The notes: generated by a model not told the origin, from the sequence alone. Shown: positions 32,071 to 47,000, counted from the first letter of the stretch. The stretch: DNA of 64,000 nucleotides from Saussurea involucrata (GCA_033807775.1 CM066326.1:93164873-93228872), one strand, 5' to 3'. A program made the numbers and translations.

Positions 32071-35000
32071 ATGACGGTGATCCTACCGTCGAATGCCTTT
32101 CCGACGACGGCGACCACCGGAGTATGGGATGGTGTTATGGAAATGACAAAATCTGCTCAAAATAAGGGAACTGATCCGTTGATATACGCGGTTCAGCTCT
32201 CGTCTAGCTTATCGTCTGCCGGAATCACCTTGCCGTCAACGGAGGTTGCGGAGTTACTCGTGTATCATATTTGCTGGTCTAATAATGTTCCAATTGCTTG
32301 GAAATTCCTCGAGCAAGCGATCGTTCTTAGAATCGCTCCGCCAATGCTTGTACTCGCTCTTCTTTCCAACAGGTTTCATTTAAAATTTATGCAATCTGAT
32401 TTGTTCGGCGATGATTAGGTTATATATATATATATACATATACATGCTTTACCAAACCTGCCTAATGAGATCAAATGTACGGAAATCGAGAATGAGATCA
32501 TATGTACGGAACAGTCCACCAGAAAATGGGAGTCGCACGCCCAATGTTCTGAAATAGCGTTATTGTAAGCTACAAGTAGCTTCAGAACCTTGGGAAAAAC
32601 CAGTAAAACTATACTAAACGCAGAGTGATGCACAAATAGAATATCTAGTTGTTCAGAGTTGATGTTGTGGCTAAGCAGTTAACACCGATTGCGAAAATTT
32701 CGATCAAGACCTTGATTTGAAATAGCGGAAACAGCGATGAAAATAAAATAAAATATGAATATATATAATATATATATATATATAAAACATATAACTTAAA
32801 AACTTAATAGAATAATGATCAAAAAAAATTTCAAACCACACAAATAACATAGATCGCTACTGGATGGAGACTGGATGGAAGCAGAAAGTCGATGGAAGCA
32901 AGGCAGTAAGCAGAAAGTCGATGGAAGCAAGGCAGTAAGCAGAAAGTCGCATTTGATTTGGGAAGATTAGGTCAAAGAGTGAAAGATTAATGGTCAAAAG
33001 GTTTGGATAAAAACCCAAAACAAATAAAGACTTAAAGAGGCCCAGAACTTGATTAAAAGTAGCCCAAAACTTATTAAAAACCAAAAACAAAGTCCAAAAG
33101 AATTAAAGAAGCCCCAAAAAAACCCTTAAAAATTTCGATCAAATTTCGTCGCTATTTTCGACATCGCTATTTTGGGTCGAAATTTAGGACCGAAATTTCG
33201 ATAAGGGTCGCAAGTGTCACTATTTTCGCTATTTCGTCGAAATTGACTGCTTAGTGTTGTGGGTCTTGGCAGCAGAAATTTAGTACACACGTATTTTAGG
33301 TATAAGTAAGTAAAATCCTTTGGCAGGCATATATGATAGTGATGTTCTCATTGCTTACATAATACTTACCAGAAGCAGTACAATGACAATGCTATCAAAC
33401 TTGAATTAGAGCAGCCAGTTTTTGTCATGAGCAAGGGTTTCTTGATTAGGTGTCAATTTATGAATTTAACATTGTGTTCTGCACAACTTTGAGTAGGATT
33501 TTGGTGTACAATTTACCTTTTTGATTTATAATATTTGGTTGATATTCATTTAATTGACTTTAAATTGTTAAATTGTTGTAGTGTAATCCCGAGTCGGAGA
33601 AGCCAACCTACAGCATACAGGCTCTATCTAGAGCTCCTCAAAAGACACATTTTCTCATTGGCTTCTGAAGTTAATGGTCCAAAGTACCACAAGTAAGATT
33701 CTTATACCCTTTTCACTCTCTATTTTAATGATTTTGTTGCTTTGGTGGCTCATTGGGTTATGTAAGTTAGTTCTTGCTTATTGCATTCATGTGATTGAAG
33801 TTTATGTTCCTTGGGCTTATCTTGATAGCCAGAAAGGTTACTGGAGGAAGGTTGCTACTTGCCTGTAAGCATCACCAAACAGCTTCTCGTGGAGTGGTTC
33901 GTGGGGGCTACGGCCTTCGGTTCCTATTCCCAAGTCATTACTTTCACACGAGGATGGGGAGTAAACAATCACTAGTTAATACTTGATAGCTTGAATAGCA
34001 AACCTGTTAATGGAGGTGATGACCGGTATAGATAATGGTGGTGTGCAGAGCTGGGATTTATTTCGAGCTCTCACTAGGCTAAACAAAAATGTTTTCAATA
34101 TACTTTCTATCAGTACTACCGTCAAAGGATGTTGCTGCATGCTGCCTATTTCTGAAGTTACCTTTATTTTAGATACATACATGACCGAGAATTTGTATTC
34201 ATCTGTTTTGCAAATGGAGCCATCTTATGCATGAATGCTTATGTCTGCCATCTCCATGTAATCGATAATATAAGTAGCTGGGATAGAGTCCGAGTTAGAT
34301 ATTGAATTATATTATTGGCTGCTTCTAAAAGGTAAAACAAATCTACCGGGTGGGAGAATAGCTTGTGGTTTTCTAGTTACTTTTATGGAACATGAACATA
34401 TTTTTTGAAATTCTTTGTGCCACCTTTCTTTCATACCGACTTGAATGTTACAACCTATGATCTAAGGGAATCTCACTCTATTGCGGACCTGTTGTGTCTC
34501 ATATAAAATTACGTATGTTGGACACACACGGCAGCTTCCATCTCGTATTGTGTGAGTTTGTATATAGTAAGAATTACATCTGGCATCAGTTGGGTTGCTA
34601 CACAGGCCTCTACAGAATTTTGGACTTGGAATGCAGTGGAAAAACGTGATCAGATTGAAGGAATACTTCAGTTCTGATCAGTTTTAAGTTTAGATCAAGT
34701 GGTGTGTTTTCAGACTTAGGTTCTGGAAAAAGTAGATCAGAGCCTCTGGTTGGTCATCTCTGGACGGGGCTACCTCTGGTCGTACTACGGAGATATCTGA
34801 GTCATTTCTTTGGTCTCGTATAACCAGAGCCCTGGACCTGGACGTCCTGAACTCTGATGCAGTTATAATTAACTTGTGATCTTATCCAAATACGGTTATA
34901 ACCGTCTGGAACTGCTAGTAACTTGCAATGATCGCCATTTCATTTATTTTTTTCTGCTTTTTCGGATGGAGCTAGTATATATACAATATACTTACGTTTT

Positions 35001-38000
35001 TGGGACTCGCGAAAAATTCTGAACCTTCAAATACTCTTCTGTAATTTTGCTCTCGATTTTGTGCCTAAAATCGAAAGTGTTCTCGAGTCTTATCCCAGAT
35101 TGAATTTCGTGAAACCCGGTTACTTGATCGGCATTTTACCTTATTTCTCTACCTCAATTTCTAACAAAGCTTGACGTATCTTAACAATGCAATTGCAGAA
35201 TCATGGAATCTATAGATGATGTTCTTCACCTCTCCCAGAGATTTGGCATTCTGTCTGGTGAACCTGGGCTTTTACTAGTTGAATTTCTTTTCGCACTAGT
35301 GTGGCAGTTGCTTGATGCGTCACTAGATGATGAAGGCTTGTTGGAACTTGTACCTGAAAAGAAGTCAATCTGGTCAATCAAATCACAAGAGATGGAAATT
35401 GATGACCGTAATGTTGGAGACAAGCAAATTGATCGCCATGACAGATTGTACAAAACAAATACTACATTAGCCATTGAGATTATTGGAGAATTTTACCGAA
35501 ATAAAGTAACTTCCAGGATCTTGTGCTTGGCATGTCGAAATATGTGAGTGCTGAGGGTTTTATACTTTTATATATCTTATCATGTTCATACAGAGATCTG
35601 GTGCATTCCCTATTTTATTTCCGTCATATTTGTTCTCTTTTCCGTCATATTTGTTCTCTTTTCTATGTTTGGCGGGACTTTTATGTGGCAAAGACGGGAA
35701 CAAAGTGGAACAAAACTGTTCCACCCCCACCCCATGGAACAAGTTGGAACAGGCTTATGTTTTACCCATATAACCTCAAAATAAAATATAATTCTCTTCT
35801 AAAACATCAAATACGTCTTCTATCTTATATTTTATTCATTCTTTAAATTTTATTTTTTGTCTTTTTTGCTCTTTAAACTTTCACTTTACTTTCCTCAAAA
35901 TATTATTTTTATATGGTTTCTATGTTTTGATTAATTTATGTAAATTATTAAATACTAATAGTAAAAAAATATAGAAAATGTTAGAAAATAAAAATTGGAA
36001 ACTACATAAACTTGTCTTGTCCCGTCCTGTTTTATGTACATGATAACTTTGATCATCTCTGATCTGAACTTTTGATTGCTTAATTTCTAATTCTGCTTTA
36101 CTAATTTCTCTTTCTAGGCCCATACATTGGGGATCTTTCATTTATAACTTGAGACTGCTGGCAGCAAACTCAATATCTTTGAGAAATTCCAAAGATATCA
36201 CTCCTGAGGCTCTTTTGCAGTTAACATCCGATAGCCGTGTGCTACTGTCACGGGAAAGCAAATCAATATCTTTGCAACAGTTCCATGCATTAATGGCTTC
36301 TGGATCGCTTGTATCATCTACAGGTCCAAGTCATGGTGCTAGTCGCTCAGCTATTTGGCTTCCAATTGATCTGTTCCTTGAAGACACCATGGTGGAATCT
36401 GTGGTGACTACCACAAGTGCAGCTGAAACTCTTGCTGGTACTATCGACTTTGATATTGTAATAGTGTTCGGGTTGCAAGTTTAACATAAATATAACATCA
36501 TTTATAGGCGAAGGATCGTGTGAGAAGTTGAGGTTAGCGTGAGAAGTGGATTTGAACCGTTGATCACATTTAATCAAATGCCCTCCCATGAATTGCGCCT
36601 TAGAAGGGAATTGATTCGGTGCATCTCGGTACATCTTATCTCGGTGCATCTCATCATCCATGTCTCATCCAACGGTTGATAACCACTTCTCACGCTTCTC
36701 ACGTTGACCTCAACTTCTCACCGGAACCCAACCCTCATTTATATTGTCCTCTAAACAAATCAATTCTTATTATAGGTCTACTGAAAGCCCATCATGCAAT
36801 TACTCAGGCTTCCTGGCAGGATGCGTTTCTTGGTTTATGGATTGCAGCTTTACGGCTTGTTGAAAGGGTAAAAACATGTATAAAAGTTCTCTCCATATTA
36901 ATGTTAACGTATGTGAATCTTTTATCTAATTGAAAATAAATGGAATCAACATTTTGCCCCTAAAAACATCTCCGACACTTTGGTTTTCTTAGGAAGGAGA
37001 TGCGGCCGAGGGCCCCGTACCTCGTCTTGATACATGTTTATGCCTGCTATTATGTACAACAACCCTGGCAATTGTCAGTATTGTTGATGAAGAGGAGAGT
37101 GCTCTCGTTGAGGAAAATGTTCTTGGGAACTGTCGTAAAAGCCTAGTTTCGAGCCTACAACAATTGGGTGATTATGAAGGCTTATTGATCCCACCACCAT
37201 CTGTAACTTCTTTAGCAAATCAAGCAGCTGCTAAAGCGATTATGTTTTTCTCGGGTCTAGGAGTTGGAAGTGGTTACCTTGACAATATAAGCTTGAATGA
37301 CATGCCAGTTAATTGTTGTGCGTAAATCTTTTTCGTCTTGCATACATTTTCTTTTAGATTTTTGAGGTCTTCATCTTGCATGTTTCTTTCCCCAAAAAAT
37401 GGTGCTTGTTAATAATGGGGCATGATATATGGGTTGGGTTCCGGTGAGAAGTTGAGGTTAACATGAGAAGTGGTTATCAACCGTTGGATGAGAAATGGAC
37501 GTACATTAGGATGAGATGCACCGGATCAATTCTCTTATAAGCCGCAATTCATGAGAGGGCATTTGATTAAAAGTGATCAACGGTTCAGATCCACTTCTCA
37601 CGCTTCTCACGTTAACCTCAACTTCTCACACGAACACGATCCTTTGCCTATTATAATAATGCCCCAGGCATCGTTTTGGGAGATTTGCATGTTTTTTCTA
37701 AATGTCTTTCAGAAATTTTCTCAAATGATTTTTTCGTAAGAGATCTTTTTGCGTGTGTTAGTGTTTTCTAGTTGTTTGAACATTGCGTCAACATTGAGCT
37801 ACTTTTATTTATTGTTTGCAGGTGGGGACCTGAGACATCTGATTGTAGAGGCCTGTGTTGCAAGACATCTATTAGACACATCAGCATATCTATGGCCTGG
37901 ATATGTCAAGGGACACGCCAACCAAATACCTCACACCATTGCTGGCCAGATGCCTGGCTGGTCATCATTGATGAAGGGGTCCCCTTTAACTCCTCCAATG

Positions 38001-41000
38001 GTACATGCTTTGGTTTCAACTCCAGCTTCAAGGTATGCTTTTACTGGCGATTTCAAACTCTTGACTCCTCTGCGGCAAAGTAATAATAATAAGTTAATAA
38101 CCATTGATGGAGTTTAGGCGCTGAAAGTCATGGGTTCAAATCTATCATCAGCCTCTTTGCAAATGCAAGGGGAAGGTTGTGTACAAAGACTTCCCTCCCC
38201 AACCCTCAAAAAACCCGAGGAGCCTTGGTGCAGGGGGGTTATTGTGGAAAACAAACGAACGAAGCAACATCATTCAGTTTCATTCATTGCTGTTTGAATA
38301 ATTGGATAGATTAATTGGTTTCTACTTTTTAGCCATTTGATTTGGTGATGTTACTGTATATGTCTATCCATATTAATCCTGAACTATAAAGTTCTCACTG
38401 TGTGGGTCTATTTCTGTTAAGGGGTTTGATGATAACCTCTTCCTGCCATAAGTTTTCACTTTCATCAGACAGCTGGTTAGGTTAGCTTTTTCTGGAAAGC
38501 CATCAAAGGGAGACTAACTTTAGTTCACTTACGCTGTGTTCTCTAATCTGGAGAGAAAAGAAAAGAAAAGAAATGGATGGAAAAGAAAGCAAGGTAAAAG
38601 AAAGGAAAATAATTTTTTCATTTGTGTTCTCAAAAGGGAAGGAAAGGAAAGGAAATGAAATAATTTTTCGTGTTCTTGAACAGGAGAGAAAGGAAAGGAA
38701 ATATGTCATTTTTACTAAGATACCCTTAAAAATATATCTTTTATAATGAAAGATTGGGTAGTTTTGTTATTTTAATAATTTTAGTAATTTTTTCAAAAGC
38801 AATTTATTTATTTCCTTTCCTTTCCTTCCCTTTTCCTCCCAATTTGGGAGGAAAGTTTTGGAAGGAAACTTATCAGTATTTTCCTTCCGTTTCCTTTCCT
38901 TTCGCTCTAAAAAAAGTTTCACGAACACGAGTTTTTTACTTTTCTCCCCTGTCCCTCCCTTTCCTTTCCTTTTCCTTCATATGCACATACACAAACCATT
39001 CTCATCTTAAAGTGCCTTTTCCTTCATATGAACACCTGAAATTTATCCCAAGTCGTCGGGTTTGTCTATTTGACATTATGTATATCCCATTCATATACGT
39101 GTGGAGCATTTTATTTCACTTCCCTCGGGAACATTCAGTTCTTGCCTCTAGATAGATTTGTTTGTTTATGTCTCATGGCTGATGCGGAAATTATCTTATT
39201 GAGTTTCCCTCATTTATCCTTTATCTAGGCTACTTTTTACCATCTTTGTCCATTTCTCTTGGTCATGTTAACTTGTTCTGTTTCTCCTTAAATTTTCCTA
39301 TGGGTATTATGACCTACCAAATCTAGTTTGAGGTGAAGGTTTTCTCATATTTGTTCGAGGTGTGGAACATTCACTACCTTAATATGTTTGATTCATGGTT
39401 CCCACTTGCGAACATCCATCATCATTATTATTATTTTCTCAAATTTATCAGTGTTATGAAACTGAATTTAAGCTCTTGGATTTGATGGAAGCTTAGCTGA
39501 AATTGAAAAAATATTTGGAATTGCAACCGATGGCTCAGACGCTGAGAAGATTTTTGCTGCTACCATTCTATGTGGGGCGTCATTAACTCGTGGTTGGAAT
39601 ATACAGGTGAATTTGCTTATTAATATGAATTTCCAGATTCAAATGCTCATTTTTCTGCAAATCTGAACCCTTTGTGGGCTGTGTTTGCAGGAACATACGG
39701 GACTTTTCATCATTAAGCTGCTGTCACCTCCGGTTCCCCCAGATTATAGTGGGAGTGAGAGTCATTTGATAGCTTGTGCTCCCCTTCTAAATGTTCTTCT
39801 TGTTGGGATAACATCTATCGACTGCATTCAGATATTTTCCTTACATGGATTGGTATGTAGACTTCAGTTTGTGCTCTCTTTTTATGATTTATGCTAATTA
39901 TTTGGATAAGGTCAACAGATTTACAAGAAAACATGTTAAGCATGTGTCAAGATATTGTCATAGTTCGGTCCACATATTTATGTCAGATTTGGGCTGCTAC
40001 CTCTTACCCCGGCATGGCAAGACCTGTTTTGTTGAGGTGTTAAGATGATTAAGGGCCTGTTTGTTAGCAGCTTAATGAGCTTAATGAGACTCACAACTTA
40101 TTCGGTTGGCTATACATGTTTGTTTGGTAGTGGCTTAATGATATAGAAAGTGACTTATTCAGTAATCTTTCAGGGGTGAGTTTTATGCAGAAAGTCAAGT
40201 TTTCTTTTTTCCAAACCTGCCCCTTCAGTTAAAAAACACGCTCCTTCCATTTATGAAAAACCCTTCCAAACAAAAATCTTTCCAATCTATACAGACAGAT
40301 TAATCCACACATACAGTTTTGATCATGTAGGACTTAATGGAAAACCAACATAACAACCCCTAAGTCATTAAAAGAGTCTGTTTAAACTAAAGAAAAATAA
40401 GACAAGAAAGGGTCTTTGACCCACTGGTACCCTGGTTACCGGTAGAGCCCAGCCTCCCAGGAGTGTGCTCGAGTATTTTCCATATAAAAATATTATGTAC
40501 TTAAAAAGTGAGATGTGTAGATTCTCCTTATAACAGGATAGTAAGTCTTAAACAAGTAAATTACGGTTTTCGCCCTTGTGGTTTGTTGAAAATTGCTATT
40601 TTTGTCCCTATACTTTTGAAATTACGATTTTGATCCCTATGGTTTACAATTCATTGTTGTTTCCACCCTGATGATTTACAATTCAATTTTGTTTTCATTC
40701 TTGTGGTTTACAATTCATTACTGTTTTTGCCCCTCATACTTAAAGGTAGGAGTTAGACTCACGGACGAAAATAGCAATGAATTGCAAACCACAGGGACCA
40801 AAACCGCAATTTCAAAACTACATGGACGAAAGTCGCAATTTTTAACAAACCATAGGGACGAAAACTTAATTTACTTCTAAAACTACCTGTATGTATGGTG
40901 CTAACATGTGTGTGTATATATATATACTGTTTCCAGGTTCCACATCTTGCTGGTGTCTTGATGCCCATATGTGAGGCCTTCGGATCATGCCCACCCACGG

Positions 41001-44000
41001 TTTCCTGGACTCTTCCAACCGGGGGCTGTTTATGCCCCCTTTCCGTCTTCTCAAATGCCTTCACTCTTCTGTTAAAACTATGGAGGTTCGATCAACCACC
41101 TCACGAGCATGCAATGCGGGACCTAACTCCTGTAGGGTCTCAACTAACACCAGAATTCCTCTTGCTGGCTCGCAATTCCCAATTATCATCATGCAGAAAT
41201 AATTCGCTTAAATGCCAAAAGAAAAGAAAGAGGTTTCTAAGGCATTGTGATGATCTGTCATCCGTGGGTCCCGTATTCTTGGATTCTTTTCCGAAACTGA
41301 AACTTTGGTACCAACAGCACCAAGCGTGCATTGCTTCGACCCTATCTGATCTTAAACGTGGAACGCCGGTTTACCAGATCTGTGATGCCCTTCTGAACAT
41401 GATGTTTAGAAAAATGAATATTGGTTGCCAATCGTTGGCTTCTGATTCAGCTTCTGGAAGTAGTAGTTCGTCTGGATGTGTAACCGAGGACTACACTCTT
41501 CGTCTTAAGCTTCCTGCTTGGGATATTCTTGAAGCGGTTCCGTTTGCGCTTGATGCTGCGTTAACGGCGTGTGCCCATGGAAGATTGTCTCCCCGTGAAC
41601 TCACTACTGGTTCGTTTCCAATGCTTATCTAAGGGGCTGTTTATTTTTTTTTATGTTAATCCCTGTCTGGTTAAGTTATCTGTCTGGATAAATCTGTCTG
41701 AGGGACGGGAGACCAATTTTGAGGGAGGCAAAAAGAGAGGATTGGATTATTTCTGGGCGTTTCTTTATTAATTTGTTTGGGGTGGCTTAATGGGGACAAG
41801 TGAGGGGTCTTGGCTTATTCCATATAGGCATTTTAGCTTTACGGCTTAACGATTAAGCCGTAAAGAAACACTCATGTTTGGCTGAGCGAATAAGCCGCCC
41901 AGACTATTAAGCTCATTAAGCTGTAAGGAAACACTGCCTAAGTGATTCTTTTATGCAACTTACTAGAAACCAGTCTACAATTGCCAAATATTATATATAT
42001 ATTTTATATATCATTCAGGTGTTCACGGTAACCCCCTTACCCCCCCCCCCCCCCACCCCCACCACCGTTGATGACGACCCCTCTCCCTGCCCTGTTTTTT
42101 ACTCCTTCGTCCCAAAATAAGTGTCCACGTTTCTAGTTTAGTTTGTCCCAATATAAGTATCCACTTTCAAAAGTAAGGTAGCGTTTGGTGTGCATACTAG
42201 ATAGGATGGGACTCGACTGGATTGGAATGGACCATAAGACTGGACAGGGCTAATTGTTACTTTATCCTACGTTTGGTACGACTAGAACAGGTACGACTAG
42301 AACAGATAATAACAAATATACATATATTTATAAATATGTATATAGATAATTAGTAGTTGTAGATTTTGTTGTGTTAGGAGGGTAAAATAGTAATTTTGTG
42401 TATCTGTCCAATGTTGTTCCACCTTTTTGGGTGGAACAAAAAAACTATAGTTTTCAACCTTTAAAATAGGTATTTGTCTCGCCTTGTCCCATCTAGCTAA
42501 GCGTTTGTGTTTAAACGAAGTAAAATCAAAATGAGAACATACAAAAAAGGCTAACAAACTAAAAAAAAGGTTCAAAATTCATGCAAATAAGAAAGTAAAA
42601 TTACGGTTGAAAGTGTACTATAATTTTGCATATAGCTAATTACGGGTTGGTCTAATGTCTAGTCTACATATATTAATCAAGGACTTAACAATCATAAATA
42701 AATCCATAATATAGAAAGGCATCGGGTTGGGTTGGGTTCAAATTACCCTAGCCCAATTCCAACCGAATAGATGCGGTTTGGCCTAATTTTGTATCAACTA
42801 TGTAGGGTTGGGTTTCGGTGAGAAGTTGAGGTTAACGTGAGAAGTGGTTATCAACCGTTGGATGAGAAATGGATGCACATTAGGATGAGATGCACCGGAT
42901 CAATTCGTTTCTACGACGCAATTCATGGGAGGGCATTTGATTAAAAGTGATCTAACGGTTCAGATCCATTTCTCACGCTTCTCACGTTTCTCACGTTAAC
43001 CTCAACTTCTCACACGATCCTTCGCCTAACTATGTATAGGGTTACCTCAAGTTGAGTTTTTTTTTGGGTTTTTTCGGGTTGGGTTGGTCGGTTTTGGAGC
43101 ACCCATACCAACTTCCTTGTCTTATTTCATGCCAAACATGGGACTATATTTTTATCCCGTCTTGTCCCATGTAGTCCACCCACCAAATGCAACCTAAGTG
43201 CCTACTTTCCAATTCTACCCTAAATTACATGATTGAAAAATTAATTACTCCCTCTGTTACTAAGGGTAAAATTGTCATTTATCTAATTAAAAAGTGTAAT
43301 AATTACACATTTCTCAAACTTTATACGGAGATTTATTTAGGGACGGAGGGAATATATATTCTAATATTGATATCTTGTTGAATTTAATTTGTGGTGACAT
43401 AACATTTACCCTCAGGGCTCAAAGATCTTGCAGACTTCTTTCCTGCTTCTATGGCAACTATTGTAAGCTACCTTTCAGCTGAAACAACAAGGGGTCTCTG
43501 GAAGCCTGCATCTATGAACGGTACCGATTGGCCAAGTCCTGCCACAAACTTGTCCATGGTCGAGAAAAATATAAATAAAATGTTGGCTGCAACTGGAGTC
43601 GATGTTCCAAGTCTTTCTGCAGGTATGGCTTGTTGGAAATTACTCGTCTAGTGTCTAGACCTAGGGGTGTAAACAAGCCGAGTCGAGTTGAGTAGCAGGT
43701 TATTCGAGTCGGGCTCAAAAAATAATATCAAGCTCGAGCGAGCCGAGCTCCATTAACTTTTTCAAAGTCGGGCTCGAGCTCGAATATTTTGTCAATGTTT
43801 GAGCTCGAGCTCGATGCTCGTTTATGAGCTCAAATTCGAGATCGATTAACTCGTTTATTTACTCAAACTCGATAATATTTATCTTTTGATGATATAATTT
43901 GTAGAGTCCCCTTCAAATGTAAACTTTTTTTTTCGTGTAAACCGTGTAAACTTTGTAGTTTCATAGGTTTTTTTGATGAGTTTTTTTTATGGAATTGTTT

Positions 44001-47000
44001 ATTTTGATGAAATTGTTTCATATCATTCATTTCTTGACGAGTTTTTTTTATGAAATTTGTAGTTTCATAGGTTTTTTTCATTTTTATGAACTGTTTCATA
44101 CATTTTTCGTTTTCACCTATGAAACTACAAATTTCGCAATTTTTTTTTATCAAGAAATGAATGATATGAAACAATTTCATCAAATTAAACAATTTCATTA
44201 AAAAGTTTCATCAAAAAATCTATGAAATCGAGAGTTTACACGAAAAAAAAGTTTACATTTGAAGCTTCCTCTATATAAACATATAAATATGTCTAGCTCG
44301 AAAAAGTTTAACCGAGCTTTCGAACGAGTCCGAGTCGAACATTGGTGTTATAGAGCTCGACTCGTAAGTTAAGTGAGCATCTTTTTTGTGTTCGAGATCG
44401 ACTCGAGCTCGAAACTTTTTAGGGTGAGCTCGAGTAGCTCGTTAAAAACTCGACTCGTTTACACCCCTAGTGTCTATATTTGCCTTTCTTTTAAGAGTAA
44501 ACTACGTTTTTCGGCTCTGTGGTTTGTTGAAAATTGCTATTTTCGTTCTTGTGTTTTCGAAATTATGGTTTTCATACTTGTGGCTTACAATTCATTGTTG
44601 GTTTCGTCCATCGTACTTGATGGTAAACCACTGACGGTCAGTAGAGATGCAAAAAAAAAGCCCAAGCCTGAAGTCCGGCCCGATCCTGAACTGAAAAGTC
44701 TGGGCCTATTGAGCCCGAGGCCGGGTGTGGGCTAGACCTCAAAGCCCGATCAAGAAGAAATTTTGGGGGCAGGCTCGGGTCTAGGTCTGCTTCGAAAGAG
44801 TGTGGAAAACCTCGGCGTGAAAAAGCCTGATTGGGCCCTTTCTCAACCCCAATGGCCGGCCTGGGCCTAAAAGAGATCGGTGTTTTTTAGCTCACTCAAA
44901 ATGGGCTTGGAAGGCCCAGGCCTTGTGCATCTCTAATGATCAAAGACGGAAACAACAACGAGTTGCAAACCACAGGGATAAAAAAGATTTCTTAAATCAT
45001 TTCTACTCCCTCTGTCCCAAAATAAGTGTATATATATATAGGGAGAGGTTCAAATGAGAAGTGCAATTTTTTTGAGAAATAGAGAAGTGATCTTGGCCAT
45101 TTATTCGGTCAAGATCGGCGGATTTGACCGAGAAGCAGCGGATAATTGCTTGCCATATATGAAATACAAAAGTTCATATATGAATCACAAGATTCATATA
45201 TGAATTAGTTATAAAGAGTTCATATGTGAATTACAAAGGTTCATATATGAACGTATAGTTCATATGTGAATCACACAGATTCATATATGAACTCAGCCCG
45301 TGTTTTTTGTAAAAGTTACGAAATTGCCCTTCTATTTTTGGAACAACCGCAAATTTTGACCAGTCAAAGCCGCAACTTTTGACCAATTATAACCGATCTT
45401 GACCGAATAAATGGCCAAGATCACTTCTCTATTTCTCAAAAAATTTGCACTTCTCATTTGAACCTAAGGCTATATATATATATATATTTAGTTTGTCCCG
45501 TCTCTACTTTTAAAAGAAAGTGCCTACTTTACCTTTCTACCCTTTAATTATGAGATGGAGAAATTCATTACCCCCTCTGTTCTTAAAGGTAAAATTGTCA
45601 TTTAGTTAATTAAAATGTGTAATAGATAACACGTTTCTAAAACTATGTACCTTTTTCATTGTGGACATTTGTTTTGAGACAGATGGAGTAATTAACATCC
45701 ACTTCTACCTGTAATTATGAGATGGAGAAATTCATTACTCTCTCTATTACAAAGGGTATAATTGTCATTTAATTAATTAAAAACGTATAATAGTTACATA
45801 TTTCTAAAACCATGTCTTTTGCATTATGGACAACTAGAGTATTCTACTGCCTGTTAACTGATGTGTATAAATAAAACAAACTTGCAGGAGGAACCTCTCC
45901 AGCTACTCTCCCTTTGCCGCTTGCGGCCCTAGTGAGCCTCACGATAACCTACAAAGTCGATCGAGTCTCCGAAGCGGTGCTGAACCTGGCGGGCCCCGCG
46001 TTAAACACCCTCGGTGCAGGTTGTCCATGGCCATGCATGGCCATCATAGCCGCTCTATGGGCTCAAAAGGCCAAACGTTGGACCGACTATCTCGTTTTCT
46101 CAGCATCCCGAACCATATTCCACCACAACAACGACGCCATAGTCAAACTTCTCCGAGTCTGCTTCCAGTCAACTCTCGGCCTAAACTCTTCTCCCATCGT
46201 CTCCAACATCGGTGGAGTTGGTAACCTTCTCGGTCACGGCTTCGGGTCCCACTGTTCCGGCGGGATCGCACCCGTGGCGCCCGGAATCCTCTACTTGCGA
46301 GTGCACCGTAGCGTTAGAGACGTCATGTTCATGACTGAAGAAATCGTCTCGTTATTGATGCATTCTGTTAAAGATATTGTATCCACAAATGTTCCGTTTG
46401 AAAAACTGAAAAACCATAGAACCAGAACGGTTATGAGATATGGTGAGGTTTCGCTTTCTGTAGCCATGACTCGGATCAAGCTAGCCGCTACGTTGGGTGC
46501 ATCGTTGGTTTGGATCACGGGTGGGTTAAACCTGATCCAAACCCTGATCAAAGAAACCCTACCCTCGTGGTTCATTTCGGTCCACGGGTCTGACCCGGGT
46601 AAAAACGGGTCAGGAGGGATGATCGGGATGCTTAAAGGCTACGCTCTCGCTTACTTCACTGTTCTTTCTGGCGCGTTTGCTTGGGGGGTTGACTCCGCCA
46701 CGTCAGCGTCCACAAAGCGTCCGGTCATCCTCGGGGCCCACCTTGAGTTCATGGCTCGGGCGCTTGATGGCAAGATTTCGCTCGGTTGTAAGAAAGCGAC
46801 GTGGAGGGCTTACGTTTGTGGGTTCGTTAGCTTGATGGTTTCGTGTATGCCCACGTGGGCCCGCGAGGTCGACGTGGGTGTGTTGCGGAGTGTGAGTAAG
46901 GCGTTACGGAAGTGGGACGAGGAGGAATTGGCGATGGCGCTGCTCGGGATTTCCGGGGTGGGGGCGATGGGGGCAGCTGCTGAATTCATTGTAGAATCGT

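Larger units (their letters stand above)
42102..43352. mobile_element. Stowaway-type MITE split by two nested MITEs, MED33 intron 10
   Basis: Ends CTCCTTCGTCCCAAAATAAG and GGGACGGAGGGAA with TA flanks. It is interrupted at 42177-43194. Confidence 0.8.

Noticed and set aside
36438..36481. Continuation of MED33 exon 4 to the stop at 36484
   Set aside because: Protein continuity (LAG followed by LLKAHH) and phase require splicing at 36437.
46291..46575. 94-codon - strand frame
   Set aside because: Antisense shadow of MED33 exon 12.
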